This document shows positions 23,541 through 33,671 of a stretch of 42,042 nucleotides of DNA, one piece after another. Made by a program: the position numbers and the translations under genes. Each line of letters opens with the position of its first letter. Positions within the stretch are counted from its first letter, which is position 1. Below the pieces are notes generated by a model. The model did not search any database. It was given only the letters and a program-made list of their open reading frames with translations, and had not been told where the DNA came from. Source of the stretch: an uncultured Bacteroidales bacterium (lineage in GTDB: Bacteria; Bacteroidota; Bacteroidia; Bacteroidales; UBA932); the NCBI GenBank assembly GCA_900319485.1, contig ONOQ01000013.1, forward strand, positions 1 through 42,042, written 5' to 3'.

Positions 23541-26120
23541 CTAGAACTGCTGACCAAGGACAAAGTGGAACTGGCTGCCGCCGTTGACTGCGTCATCGAA
23601 GCCCCAGCCCCAGTCTACGCCAAGGAGGCCGATCATAGGCAGGAACACCCTCACGCCCACACCGGCGCTGCGCTTGATCTGGAAAGGATTGAACTCCCGG
23701 ATGTCGCTCCAGCAGTTACCGCCCTCCAGGAAGGCCAGCACAAATATAGTGGACTGAGGCTGCAAAATCACAGGGTAACGGAGTTCAACGGTAAACTTGT
23801 CGTACACGTTACCTGCGTAACTTTCATAATTGCGGCTGTAGGGAGTCATCTTGCGGGGAGTGAGGGAATAGTCCTCGTAACCACGCAGGGAGATGATCTC
23901 CGCGCCGTAGGTCATATAGCCGGACATACCGTCGCCGCCAACCTGGAAGTTCTCGAACGGGGAGTATCCCCAGTTGCGGTTGTAGTAGCCAAGGTATCCG
24001 AACTGCGCGCGCGTCATAAGCACCAGGTCTCCGATGAGTTTGGTGTAGACGGTTGCGTTGAATTTCCATTTATGGTATTCTATCCACTTGTATCTTTCGG
24101 CCGATGTCCAGGTGTTGTAGTTGACGTCCTGATAACTATCGACGGGCAGTTTCACGCGGTTGTCGTTGGCGTCATAGCCCCAGGTGTACTTGCGGAAGAG
24201 GGAGTACGGGGGAGTAAGTTGCAGGGAGGCCGAGAACTCGGAGCCCGTACGGGGATAGATCTGCTGGTCCGTGGAGTTACGGGACAGCGAGATTGTATAA
24301 CTCAGGTTATGCGAAATACCGTCGTTGAACGCAAAGTAGGAGTTGGTCCAGTTGGTGAGTTTGTAAGTTTGCCAACTGAGGTTGTTGTACAGCACGAAGT
24401 AGTTGTCGGGCCACTTCAGGCGCGTACCGAGGCCGGCGTTGAAGCCGAATACCTCGAACATCTTGTCCGTTGAAAGGATGCCGATTGCAAGGTAGGAGTC
24501 CGTCATCCTGGAATAGTATCCGGAGATGGAAAGGGAAGTGGGACGCTTGCCGAAGAGCCAGGGCTCAGTGAAACTGGCGCTGAGGTTGGTGTAATAACGG
24601 CCGTTTGTCTGGAAGCGGAAAGCAAGGTTCTGGGCATCTCCAAGCGGCACGGGCCTCCAGGCACCCTTCTCGAACATACGGCGGGTAGAGAAGTTGTTGA
24701 AACTCACGCCCGCTGTGAGAACAAAGGTGTTGCCGCCCCAACCGCCGGAGAGTTCCAACTGGGAAGACGGCTTCTCCGTTACATTATATATAACGTCTAC
24801 GGTGTTGTTGAGTTGGTTGGGGATGATGTTGTAGCCGGATCCGTACTGCATTATGGCCTCTGCGTCAAACTGGCCCATGGAGGCAATCTCACGGATGGAA
24901 CGCTCGAAGTCGCTCTGGGAGAAGAGGTATCCGGGCCTTGTCATAAGTTGGCGGCGGACCACTTTCTCATTTGTGAGGTCATTGCCGTTGATGATAACCT
25001 CGTTGAGCGTTGCCGGCTTACCCTCCGATATACGCATCTCGACGTCAATTGAGTCGTTCTGGATATTGACTTCCACGGGAGTGACGTTGAAGAAGAGAAA
25101 ACCGTTGTCCTTGTACATCTTGGAGACGTCGTATTCATTCTCCTTGCCGCCGCCGTGGAGGCGCTTTTCCATAGTGACAACGTCATATACATCTCCCTTC
25201 TTGATCTGGAGGATGTTGTTGAGGACTTCAGATGGATACACGGAGTTACCCGTCCAGGTGATGTTGCGGAAGTAATACTTCTTGCCCTGGTCGAAGTCCA
25301 TATCAATGTTGAGGTGTTTGTCGTCAATCAGATAGACAGAGTCCCTCACAAGGCGGGCGTCACGGTAACCTGCCTCGTTGAAGGCGTCCAGGACCGTCTT
25401 ACGGTCTGTCTGGTATTCTTTCTCCTTGAACTTCTTGGACTTGAAGAAATTGTACCACGTTGCGGCGTGGGTCTCCTTCATATTCTTGGCAAGTTTGCGC
25501 TCCTTGACATCCGTATTACCCGTGAAGTTGATCTTCTTGATATGAATCTTCTTGCCGCGGTCCACAACAAAGTTCACGCGGATTGCGCTGCGGATAACGG
25601 AGTCCTTGGAGACCTCCGTGTCCACCTTCACGTTGTTGAATCCCTTCTCCTTATAGTAGCGCTTTATGATGTCCGTGGAGGTGTTTTTCACGTAATCCGA
25701 GAACTCACGGCCGGGGCGGAGGTTGAGCCTTTCCTGAAGGTCCTTCTTCTCACCGGATTTTACGCCGGTGTAGGTCCAGCGGGACACGCGGGGGCGTTCA
25801 CGGATGACAACCTTCACCCACGCGGAATCGGCCTTAACTGAATCTATGCGAACGGCAACGTCCTCAAAATACTTCTGGGCAACAAGACGGCGGACGATTC
25901 CCGTTACGTCGTCTCCGGGGACGGTTATTTCCATTCCAGCCTTCAGGCCCGTCAGTTGGAGGATCTGGTTCTCTGAGAAGTACTGGTTGCCCTCTACGCC
26001 CACGCCGCCCACCGTGTACTTGCGGGGGTGGGAATAATCTATCTCTACGCTGCTCTGGGCCCTGAGGGTTATCCCAAGGAGCGCCAGAACCACTATCAAA
26101 ACCAGTTTTCTCACAGTCAT
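23541..26120 (-). CDS. bamA: Outer membrane protein assembly factor BamA
   Basis: Essential Omp85 protein that folds and inserts beta-barrel proteins. The 859-residue product has a signal peptide (about 1-21), a periplasmic section with several POTRA domains (for example YTVGGVGVEGNQYFSENQIL and IHIKKINFTGNTDVKERKL), and a C-terminal 16-strand-type barrel. The barrel lid-lock motif region (VRGYEDY-like SLRGYEDYSLTP) and the C-terminal strand ending FHFVLGQQF with terminal Phe are visible. ATG at 26120 is preferred over TTG at 26123. It lies 30 bp after uppS. Confidence 0.96.
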   Translation of the reverse strand: MTVRKLVLIVVLALLGITLRAQSSVEIDYSHPRKYTVGGVGVEGNQYFSENQILQLTGLKAGMEITVPGDDVTGIVRRLVAQKYFEDVAVRIDSVKADSAWVKVVIRERPRVSRWTYTGVKSGEKKDLQERLNLRPGREFSDYVKNTSTDIIKRYYKEKGFNNVKVDTEVSKDSVIRSAIRVNFVVDRGKKIHIKKINFTGNTDVKERKLAKNMKETHAATWYNFFKSKKFKEKEYQTDRKTVLDAFNEAGYRDARLVRDSVYLIDDKHLNIDMDFDQGKKYYFRNITWTGNSVYPSEVLNNILQIKKGDVYDVVTMEKRLHGGGKENEYDVSKMYKDNGFLFFNVTPVEVNIQNDSIDVEMRISEGKPATLNEVIINGNDLTNEKVVRRQLMTRPGYLFSQSDFERSIREIASMGQFDAEAIMQYGSGYNIIPNQLNNTVDVIYNVTEKPSSQLELSGGWGGNTFVLTAGVSFNNFSTRRMFEKGAWRPVPLGDAQNLAFRFQTNGRYYTNLSASFTEPWLFGKRPTSLSISGYYSRMTDSYLAIGILSTDKMFEVFGFNAGLGTRLKWPDNYFVLYNNLSWQTYKLTNWTNSYFAFNDGISHNLSYTISLSRNSTDQQIYPRTGSEFSASLQLTPPYSLFRKYTWGYDANDNRVKLPVDSYQDVNYNTWTSAERYKWIEYHKWKFNATVYTKLIGDLVLMTRAQFGYLGYYNRNWGYSPFENFQVGGDGMSGYMTYGAEIISLRGYEDYSLTPRKMTPYSRNYESYAGNVYDKFTVELRYPVILQPQSTIFVLAFLEGGNCWSDIREFNPFQIKRSAGVGVRVFLPMIGLLGVDWGWGFDDAVNGGSQFHFVLGQQF

Positions 26121-26150
26121 CAAATGTTCAATCCTACAAAGTTAACATTT

Positions 26151-26852
26151 TTATTTAACTTTTCCATATCTGCGGTCCCTGCGGGCGTATTCGTCAAGGG
26201 CTTCCTGGAACTGCGGCTTACGGAAATCGGGCCACAGGACGTCCGTGAAATAGAATTCGGTGTATGCGCACTGCCACAGCAGATAATTGGATATGCGGAT
26301 TTCTCCGGAGGTGCGGATAAGAAGGTCCGGATCCGGGATACCGGCCGTGACAAGATATTTGTCAAAGTCCTGGATCTCAAGCGATTCAATTTCTTTGGCC
26401 GATAAAGACGCCGCCGCCTTTTTCATAGCCTGTAGGATGTCCCACTTGCCGCTGTAACTTAGGAATACGACGCAGGTGGTGCCGGTGTTCCCGGCGGTTT
26501 CCGCCATCATGGAGTCTATCCCGGCGTTGAGGGAGTCAGAGAGACGGGCCCTGTTTCCAAGCACAACAAAGCGGATGTTGTACTTCATGAATCGGCCCAA
26601 CTCATTTTTCATGGACTTCATCATCAGTTCCATAAGGGTCATGACCTCATCCTTTGGCCTGTTCCAGTTTTCCTCTGAAAAGGCGTAAAGGGAAAGGTAT
26701 TTGATGCCCTTTTCAACTGCATACTCAAGGCAGGCACGGACGCTTTCAACGCCCTCCATATGCCCGAAGACACGCTCACGGCCGCGGGCCTTTGCCCACC
26801 TGCCGTTGCCGTCCATAATGATAGATACGTGCTGCGGTATCCTTTCTTCCAT
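26151..26852 (-). CDS. uppS: Undecaprenyl diphosphate synthase (isoprenyl transferase)
   Basis: Cis-prenyltransferase that makes the C55 lipid carrier for peptidoglycan and other glycans. At 233 residues it fits the family. The catalytic motif IIMDGNGRWAK (D14) is near the N-terminus, the YAFSEENWNRP stretch follows at about 57-67, and the C-terminal diphosphate-binding motif LLIRTSGEIRISNYLLWQ is complete. It lies 6 bp after nadK and before bamA. Confidence 0.97.
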   Translation of the reverse strand: MEERIPQHVSIIMDGNGRWAKARGRERVFGHMEGVESVRACLEYAVEKGIKYLSLYAFSEENWNRPKDEVMTLMELMMKSMKNELGRFMKYNIRFVVLGNRARLSDSLNAGIDSMMAETAGNTGTTCVVFLSYSGKWDILQAMKKAAASLSAKEIESLEIQDFDKYLVTAGIPDPDLLIRTSGEIRISNYLLWQCAYTEFYFTDVLWPDFRKPQFQEALDEYARRDRRYGKVK

Positions 26853-26858
26853 AAGAAA

Positions 26859-27683
26859 TTACTCGTTGTTACGCATATCCTCTCCCCAGAAAAGGCGTGA
26901 GGTGAGAGCCTTCACAAATCCGGATTCCGGGAGCCGGACACGTTTAAGCGAAAACTGTGCCATCTCCACGTGGATTGTCCAGTCTGTCTGGATTTCTTCA
27001 ACGCGGTTGTCCATGGACATTGTGGCCTTGCCGTCACGGGACTCGAAGGAGATGTCTATCTTGGCGGTTTCAGGTATGACGATAGGACGCACGTTTAGGT
27101 TGTGCGGGGAGATAGGGGCCAGCACCAGGACCTTTGTGTCAGGCATACAGATGGGGCCTCCCACGGAAAGGGAGTAAGCGGTTGAGCCTGAAGAGGTTGC
27201 AACCAGGAGGCCATCGGCCCAATATGTGGGAAGGGGCTCTCCGTCAATACTCACGTGGATGCCCAGGACGGAAGAACCGCTGCGGTGAAGCGCCACCTCG
27301 TTGACGGAATAAGGGAGCATGCCGATTGTGCGGCGCGCCTCCGGACCCTTGAGCGTTGCGTTGAGGACGGTGCGGTACTCTATGCTGAAATCTCCCTCCA
27401 CGAGGGCTTTGCGCACGGCCTCCGGCCTGTTTTCGCAGAGGAAGCCTATGCGGCCGAAGTTCACTCCCAGGATGGGAAGGCCGATATCGGCCACCGTATG
27501 CGCCGCGCTGAGGAAAGTGCCGTCCCCGCCCATGGAGAGCACGAGGTCCGTTTCCGGGCGGACATCGGCCTTCTTCTTTATCTCATAAACCTCAAAGGTT
27601 GCCTCCTCAAGGTCCTTCAGGAGGGCCTTCATGCGGGTGTCTTCCCTTAACTCATCCTTCAGGATGAAATATCCTATTTTCAT
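26859..27683 (-). CDS. nadK: NAD kinase
   Basis: Phosphorylates NAD to NADP in the cytoplasm. With ATG at 27683 the protein is 274 residues. The diagnostic GGDGT is at residues 52-56 (LVLSMGGDGTFLSA), followed by GVNFGRIGFL and the C-terminal ADGLLVATSSGSTAYSLSVGGPI, all hallmarks of the family. An upstream in-frame ATG at 27728 would put coding sequence over the promoter, so it is rejected. First gene of nadK-uppS-bamA-ompH, divergent from pdxJ. Confidence 0.97.
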   Translation of the reverse strand: MKIGYFILKDELREDTRMKALLKDLEEATFEVYEIKKKADVRPETDLVLSMGGDGTFLSAAHTVADIGLPILGVNFGRIGFLCENRPEAVRKALVEGDFSIEYRTVLNATLKGPEARRTIGMLPYSVNEVALHRSGSSVLGIHVSIDGEPLPTYWADGLLVATSSGSTAYSLSVGGPICMPDTKVLVLAPISPHNLNVRPIVIPETAKIDISFESRDGKATMSMDNRVEEIQTDWTIHVEMAQFSLKRVRLPESGFVKALTSRLFWGEDMRNNE

Positions 27684-27705
27684 ATCTTGATCATAAATCA
27701 ACCTG

Positions 27706-27713
27706 CAAAAGTA
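27706..27713 (-). promoter_or_regulatory. Promoter -7 element of nadK-uppS-bamA-ompH
   Basis: TACTTTTG on the minus strand, matching TAnnTTTG, 22 nt before the nadK ATG. It mirrors the pdxJ element 22 bp away. Confidence 0.6.
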
Positions 27714-27735
27714 ACATATTTTGCACAAAAATCCT

Positions 27736-27743
27736 TACTTTTG
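27736..27743 (+). promoter_or_regulatory. Promoter -7 element of pdxJ
   Basis: TACTTTTG, 21 nt before the pdxJ ATG. The same octamer faces the other way for nadK, making a symmetrical divergent promoter. Confidence 0.6.
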
Positions 27744-27764
27744 TACCATAATAATATAGAGAAT

Positions 27765-28487
27765 ATGACAAGACTCAGCGTAAATATCAACAAAATTGCC
27801 ACCATCCGTAACGCCCGCGGCGGCAATGTCCCGGACGTCACGCTGGCGGCCCAGAAATGCGAGGAATTCGGCGCAGAGGGCATCACGGTGCACCCAAGGC
27901 CTGATGAAAGGCATATAAGGTATGCCGATGTAAGGGAAATCCGCCCGCTCATAAAGACGGAATTCAACATTGAGGGAAATCCTACGGTCCAGAGTTTTGT
28001 GGACCTTGTGATGGAGGTGGTGCCGGACCAGGTGACGCTGGTTCCGGACGGCCACAACGCCATCACCTCAAACGCCGGCTGGGACACAATTGCAAACAAG
28101 GAACTTCTCACCGGCCTTGTGAAAACCTTCCACAGCAAGGGAATACGCGTTTCAATCTTCATAGATCCCGTGCCGGAGATGGCTTTCGGCGCTGCGGAAT
28201 GCGGGGCCGACAGAGTTGAACTCTACACCGCCGCCTATGCGGAGAACTATCCCAGGGACCCTGAAAAAGCCATAGACCCCTACCTTGAGACCGCCGTGGC
28301 GGCGCGTGATGCGGGCCTTGGCCTTAACGCCGGGCACGACCTATCCCTGGAGAACCTGGCCTATTTCATCCGCACAATTCCCTGGACCGACGAAGTCTCT
28401 ATCGGCCACGCGCTTATCTCAGATGCCCTGTATATGGGCCTTGAGAAAACAATTGGGGCGTATCTTACGGAAATCCGCAAAAAATAA
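27765..28487 (+). CDS. pdxJ: Pyridoxine 5'-phosphate synthase
   Basis: Last step of DXP-dependent vitamin B6 synthesis: condenses 3-amino-2-oxopropyl phosphate with deoxyxylulose 5-phosphate. The 240-residue TIM-barrel protein begins RLSVNINKIATIRNARGG and has the family motifs EGITVHPRPDERHIRYADV, VTLVPD, VSIFIDP and the C-terminal GLNAGHDLSLENL with IGHALISDALYMGL. ATG at 27765 is chosen because the upstream in-frame extension overlaps the promoter. Confidence 0.97.
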   Translation: MTRLSVNINKIATIRNARGGNVPDVTLAAQKCEEFGAEGITVHPRPDERHIRYADVREIRPLIKTEFNIEGNPTVQSFVDLVMEVVPDQVTLVPDGHNAITSNAGWDTIANKELLTGLVKTFHSKGIRVSIFIDPVPEMAFGAAECGADRVELYTAAYAENYPRDPEKAIDPYLETAVAARDAGLGLNAGHDLSLENLAYFIRTIPWTDEVSIGHALISDALYMGLEKTIGAYLTEIRKK

Positions 28488-28488
28488 C

Positions 28489-28496
28489 TATCTTTG
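28489..28496 (+). promoter_or_regulatory. Promoter -7 element upstream of the Skp-like lipoprotein gene
   Basis: TATCTTTG immediately after the pdxJ stop and 29 nt before the ATG at 28526; no clear -33 TTTG. Confidence 0.5.
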
Positions 28497-28525
28497 CAAG
28501 TTCAGACAAATACTAAAAACGTTAT

Positions 28526-29134
28526 ATGAAAAAGATCAGCATCATCGCAGGAGTAGTTGCCCTTATGGCATTTGCAGTGTCCTGCAACCAGAACCAGGCC
28601 GCCGCTCCGGAAGCCGCAGCCGCTCAGGACAGCACAGCCGTAGCAGGCAGCATCGTTTATTTCAATATGGACAAGGTTATGCAGGGCTACGATATGGCCA
28701 ATGACCTCAACTCCGTATTCGAGACCAAAACCTCCGGCATCCAGTCAGAGATTGACCGCCGCGGCAAGAAACTGGAAAAGGACATGACAGATTTCCAGAA
28801 CAAGGTGGACAAAGGCCTCCTCACCACTTCAGTGGCTCAGGCCCAGTACCAGAAGATCCAGCAGCAGCAGCAGGACTACCAGCAGTATGTTGTGCGCAAG
28901 CAGCAGGAAATGGGTGAAGAGCAGCAGGTTATGATGAACCAGATTGCAAACGCAATCGCAGAATACGTTGAGGAGTACAATGCAGAGCACCAGTACGCCC
29001 TCATCCTTGCAACCGCAGGCGCAATCCTCTCAACTCCCGTTGTGACCGGAGACCCTAAACTGGACATCACGGATGACCTCCTTGCCGGCCTTAACGCCGC
29101 CTATATCAAGACCAAAGAGGCTTCCAAGAAGTAA
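28526..29134 (+). CDS. OmpH/Skp family lipoprotein
   Basis: 202-residue protein with a signal peptide and lipobox ending at C20 (FAVSC), so unlike the soluble Skp-type protein at 22,878 it is probably membrane-anchored. After an Ala-rich linker, IVYFNMDKVMQGYDMANDL starts the Skp-like core, followed by a long coiled coil rich in Gln and Lys (for example YQKIQQQQQDYQQYVVRKQQ) and a C-terminal YALILATAGAILSTP strand region as in Skp. Likely a periplasmic chaperone for outer-membrane proteins. First gene of the run to bamD, and 8 bp before the glycosyltransferase. Confidence 0.88.
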   Translation: MKKISIIAGVVALMAFAVSCNQNQAAAPEAAAAQDSTAVAGSIVYFNMDKVMQGYDMANDLNSVFETKTSGIQSEIDRRGKKLEKDMTDFQNKVDKGLLTTSVAQAQYQKIQQQQQDYQQYVVRKQQEMGEEQQVMMNQIANAIAEYVEEYNAEHQYALILATAGAILSTPVVTGDPKLDITDDLLAGLNAAYIKTKEASKK

Positions 29135-29142
29135 GTTCTGCC

Positions 29143-30234
29143 GTGAGGATCGCGGTACTTTCAAGTTTTTACCCGCTTCGCGGAGGCATTTCCCAGTTCA
29201 ACGCTGCACTGCTGGCGGAACTGGGAAAATGTCATAAAGTAAAGGCGTGGAATTACCGCCGCCAGTACCCCTCTTTCCTCTTTCCCGGAAAGACGCAGTA
29301 CGTAACCCCTGAGGATGAAGCGGCGCCGGTGGAAGCAGATGCTACCCTGGATACGCTGAATCCTTTCACCTGGATAAGTACGGCAAAGGCCATAAGGGCC
29401 TGGAAGCCGGATCTTCTTATCCTTCCGTACTGGATGAGTTGGTTTGCACTGCCGCTTGGGTTTGTTGGAAGAAGGTGCGGGGTAAAGTGCCTTGGGCTCC
29501 TTCACAATGTGATTCCCCACGAGCCCCACTTTTTTGACGCACCGCTCACCCGGTACTACCTCAAGGCCTGCAGCGGCTTTGTGTGCATGGCGGGAAGCGT
29601 TGAAAAGGACCTTTTAAGGCTTAAGCCCGGCGCCCCCCATATTGTAATGCAGCACCCGCTGTACACTCATTTTGGGGAGAGGCTCGAAAGGAAAAGCAAG
29701 GGCACCAAAAACCTTCTTTTCTTTGGCCTCATAAGGGAATACAAGGGCCTTGACATACTCCTGGAGGCATTCCGGGACCTTCCGGAAGACTACAGGCTTA
29801 CAATAGCCGGAGAATGCTACGGGCCGTTTGACAAATACCGGGAGATAATTGACTCCCTGCCCGGAAAAGACCGCATAGAGGTGCATGAGGGCTATGTTAG
29901 GGATAGTGAGGTGAAGAATTACTTCAGTGAGGCCGATTTAGTGGTTCTGCCGTACCGGAGCGCCACCCAGAGCGGAATAAGCGCAATAGCCTGCCACTTT
30001 GGAGTGCCCATGCTGGTGACGGACGTCGGCGGCCTCAAGGAAGAAGTGGGGGAGACTGGCACGGGGATTGTTGCAAGTTCCCCGGCCCCGGAGGAAATCC
30101 GGAAGGAAATCCTCCGCTTTTTTGCCGATGACTCCATCCGTAAGGACTGTGAGGCGGCAATGGCCAGTGAGAGGGAGCGGCTCAGTTGGAGCGCCTTCTC
30201 CGCGGCCTTAACAGAATTTGCAAAAACGTTGTGA
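29143..30234 (+). CDS. Glycosyltransferase family 4 protein
   Basis: 363-residue GT-B fold glycosyltransferase; donor and acceptor unknown. The N-terminal domain starts MRIAVLSSFYPLRGGISQFN with the usual glycine-rich acceptor loop. The C-terminal domain has LLFFGLIREYKGLDILLEAF and the donor-binding region ADLVVLPYRSATQSGISAIACHFGVPMLVTDVGGLKE, typical of GT4. The start is GTG at 29143, 8 bp after the Skp-like gene and with no ATG in a suitable place. Being between envelope genes, it probably glycosylates a surface polysaccharide or lipid, which is inference. Confidence 0.88.
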   Translation: MRIAVLSSFYPLRGGISQFNAALLAELGKCHKVKAWNYRRQYPSFLFPGKTQYVTPEDEAAPVEADATLDTLNPFTWISTAKAIRAWKPDLLILPYWMSWFALPLGFVGRRCGVKCLGLLHNVIPHEPHFFDAPLTRYYLKACSGFVCMAGSVEKDLLRLKPGAPHIVMQHPLYTHFGERLERKSKGTKNLLFFGLIREYKGLDILLEAFRDLPEDYRLTIAGECYGPFDKYREIIDSLPGKDRIEVHEGYVRDSEVKNYFSEADLVVLPYRSATQSGISAIACHFGVPMLVTDVGGLKEEVGETGTGIVASSPAPEEIRKEILRFFADDSIRKDCEAAMASERERLSWSAFSAALTEFAKTL

Positions 30235-30236
30235 CT

Positions 30237-31868
30237 ATGAAACGTTTTCTTACAATACTTCTATCGGCACTGATGTGCACTGCCGTAATGGCGCAGGAAT
30301 ACGTTCCTACGCCCGTTACCGTTTCAAAGGAGAAGGTAAAACTGAACGGCAAGGTGTACCTTTCCCACGTCGTCCTGGAGCGCCAGACTCTCTACGGCAT
30401 CTCCAAGGCCTACGGCGTGACGGAGGAGGACCTATATGAGGCAAACCCTTCCCTCCGTGAGACCGGCCTCCAGAAAAACGCCATCCTGCTGGTCCCTTTC
30501 CGCGAGCAGGCGGCATCCGTCCAGGATGCCCCCCAGGAGGAAAAAGGCTACACTGAGCACACCGTGAAGTGGTACGAGGACATTGAGGACATTGCCCGTA
30601 AGTACAACATTTCCGTGAAGGAACTGATGGACTACAACGGCCTCAAGAGCCGGAAACTCTCTTCCCGCCAGGTCCTGAAGATCCCCGTGAAGCACGTGGC
30701 GTTTGAGATTGCCGATCAGGTCGGCAATGACGGCGCGGCCGGCAATGACGGTACGGCCGGCAATGACGGTACGGTCGGCCATGACGAAAATAACGTCATT
30801 CCCGACTCCGATCGGGAATCTCCCGCCCCGAAGGTGGAGGATGAGAACCTCTCCTTCACCCCCAAGCAGGACGTGGAGTTCTCACTGGTACTGCCCCTGA
30901 AGGCATCCGGCAACGTCAGCGAACTCAATATGGACTTCTACTCCGGCGTCCTTATGGCCGTGAAAGACCTTGAGGCAGACGGCCTTAAGATAAAGATGAA
31001 CGTCTTTGACCTTATGGCCGGAATGCCCAATATGGATATCCTCACAAGGGGAGACTTTGTGCTTGGTCCCGTGGCTTCAAGGGATATGGAGGCGGTTCTC
31101 CAGAGGGTGGACGGCAAGGTTACGGTGGTTTCCCCGCTGGACCAGAAAACCGCAGCCCTGTCCCAGAACTACACCAATTTCATTCTTGCCCCAACTCCTA
31201 TCGACAACCAGTGGGAAGACCTTGCAGAGTGGATTGGAGAGGATCTTGACGATGACGACAGGATTGTGTTTGTGACTGAAAAGGGAGCAAGCAATGTATC
31301 GGCCTCAGTGGCTCTCAGAAGCGCCCTGGCACGGAAGGACATCCCTTATCAGATCCTCAGTTACGCCATTGTTGAGGGCACTTCCATCCCCGGCACGCTT
31401 GAAGGAATGCTCACAAAGGGCGGAGAGAACCGCATCCTTGTGGCCTCTGAAAGCGAGGCTTTTGTGGGAGATGTGGTGAGGAATATCGGCATAATGATGG
31501 GTAAGGGCTACGATGTTGTGATGTACGCCCCGTCAAAGGTGCGTACCTTTGAAACCATCGAGGGCAGCGACTACCACGCCGCAAGGCTCCACATAAGCAG
31601 TTCCTACTTTGTGGACTACTCAAATTCCAAGGTAGACGCCTTTGTAAAGGCCTACAGGGCCCTTTTCAAGACGGAGCCTTCCCAGTTCGCCTTCCAGGGG
31701 TACGACACCGCCCGCTACTTCATAGAAAGATGCACCAAGGGTGTCCGCCAGGCCCACGGCCTTCACACGGACTTCTCCCTGGAGTTTGACGCCAACGGCA
31801 ACGCCGCAAACAAGGCAGTGCGCCGCATAGTTTACCACAAAGATTTCACAACATCCATTGAAAGATAG
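30237..31868 (+). CDS. LysM protein with a periplasmic-binding-protein-like domain and an in-frame repeat insertion
   Basis: 543-residue exported protein. A signal peptide (about 1-20, ending VMAQ) is followed by two LysM domains (about 43-88, with ISKAYGVTEEDLYEANP, and 107-151, with IARKYNISVKELMDYN), a linker, and a C-terminal type 1 periplasmic-binding-protein-like domain from about 215 (VEFSLVLPLKASGNVSEL). LysM domains bind peptidoglycan; the ligand of the other domain is unknown. The linker (about 157-197) is encoded by a palindromic repeat that has expanded into GNDG-type repeats and a second palindrome, VIPDSDRESP. ATG at 30237 is preferred over the in-frame codon at 30186, as it gives a proper signal peptide. 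Confidence 0.87.
   Translation: MKRFLTILLSALMCTAVMAQEYVPTPVTVSKEKVKLNGKVYLSHVVLERQTLYGISKAYGVTEEDLYEANPSLRETGLQKNAILLVPFREQAASVQDAPQEEKGYTEHTVKWYEDIEDIARKYNISVKELMDYNGLKSRKLSSRQVLKIPVKHVAFEIADQVGNDGAAGNDGTAGNDGTVGHDENNVIPDSDRESPAPKVEDENLSFTPKQDVEFSLVLPLKASGNVSELNMDFYSGVLMAVKDLEADGLKIKMNVFDLMAGMPNMDILTRGDFVLGPVASRDMEAVLQRVDGKVTVVSPLDQKTAALSQNYTNFILAPTPIDNQWEDLAEWIGEDLDDDDRIVFVTEKGASNVSASVALRSALARKDIPYQILSYAIVEGTSIPGTLEGMLTKGGENRILVASESEAFVGDVVRNIGIMMGKGYDVVMYAPSKVRTFETIEGSDYHAARLHISSSYFVDYSNSKVDAFVKAYRALFKTEPSQFAFQGYDTARYFIERCTKGVRQAHGLHTDFSLEFDANGNAANKAVRRIVYHKDFTTSIER
30707..30824. repeat. Palindromic repeat array inserted in frame in the LysM gene
   Basis: Starts with the palindrome ATTGCCGATCAGGTCGGCAA (30708-30727), close in form to the intergenic copy at 33613. 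Then come three 18-bp units GGCAATGACGGYRCGGYC (30723-30776) and a degenerate fourth. A second palindrome, CGTCATTCCCGACTCCG-ATCGGGAATCTCC, is at 30794-30823. All is read in frame, giving 6-residue repeats GNDGAA/GNDGTA/GNDGTV. Confidence 0.8.
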
Positions 31869-31869
31869 T

Positions 31870-32789
<920 letters not shown>

Positions 32790-32793
<4 letters not shown>

Positions 32794-33575
32794 AAAAGTT
32801 TCTGATAATCACTGTGGCTGTTTTATCGGCCATAATTTCCTGCAAAAGCCAGTACGAAGTACTTCTGGCCTCTAGCGACGTAGACGCCAAATACAAGGCA
32901 GCAATGGAGTTCTTTGCCAATAAGAAGTACCAGAAATCGGCCCAACTGTTTGAATCCATGGCGGTTCTTACCAGCGGCACCTCCCGCGACGACACCGTGC
33001 AGTACTACTGGGGCCTGTCAAATTACCGCGCCAAGGACTATTATACGGCCGAATCCAACTTCTCAAAGTTCATAGAGAACTTCCCGCAGAGCCCCTTCAC
33101 CCCGGACGCCCAGTTCTACAGGCTGGACTGCCTCTACAGGGCCACCTACCGCTGGGAACTGGACCAGAATCCCACGCGCGCCTGCATGAGCGCGATAAAT
33201 GAATATATGAGGGAGCATCAGGCCGATGATATCCATCGGCCCGCATGCGAGGAAATGCTGAAGGACCTTCAGACCCGCCTTGACCGCAAGGACTACGAAG
33301 CCGGAAAGCAGTACTACCATATGGAAGACTACCTCAGCGCCCGCGTGAAACTGAAAAACGTGCTTAAAACCAACTCAGACAACGTTTACCGTGAGGACGT
33401 CCTCTACTATACCGCCATGGCCTCCTACCACTACGCCCGCCTGAGCGTGAAGGAAAAGCAGAAAGAACGCTACCTCGTTTTCACCGACGACTACCTCAAT
33501 TTCATAAGCGAATACCCTGAATCCCACTACCGCCCGGAACTTGACCGCCTTTACCGCCAGGTGAATGAAAAATAA
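32790..33575 (+). CDS. bamD: Outer membrane assembly lipoprotein BamD
   Basis: 261-residue lipoprotein (lipobox IISC, C18) of the BAM complex. The mature part is a run of TPR-like helical repeats (DVDAKYKAAMEFFANKKYQKSAQLFE, then QYYWGLSNYRAKDYYTAESNFSKFIENFPQSPFTPDAQFY). The phrase ENFPQSPFTPDAQF and the later HADDIHRP-like region are typical. It overlaps trxB by 4 bp and precedes rpoZ, as in many Bacteroidota. It is the partner of BamA encoded at 23,541. Confidence 0.93.
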
Positions 33576-33612
33576 TTGAAACTTTGTTGAAAATAGTCTG
33601 GTAAACTATATA

Positions 33613-33661
33613 GATCCCCGATCAGGTCGGGGATGACAAAACCCGATTAATCGGGATGACA
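33613..33661. repeat. Two small palindromic repeats in the bamD-rpoZ gap
   Basis: GATCCCCGATCAGGTCGGGG then ATGACA (33613-33638), and CCCGATTAATCGGGATGACA (33642-33661). Both belong to the ...GGGATGACA family; the core GATCAGGTCGG also occurs inside the LysM gene. Confidence 0.75.
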
Positions 33662-33671
33662 AAAGAAGATT

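Noticed and set aside
23565-24473. 302-codon open frame on plus, opposite bamA
   Set aside because: Shadow of the bamA reading frame with no start context or motif.
30723-30794. GNDG repeats read as a collagen-like or calcium-binding repeat
   Set aside because: Only about three units, and the DNA shows that they derive from a palindromic repeat, so a structural motif is not supported.
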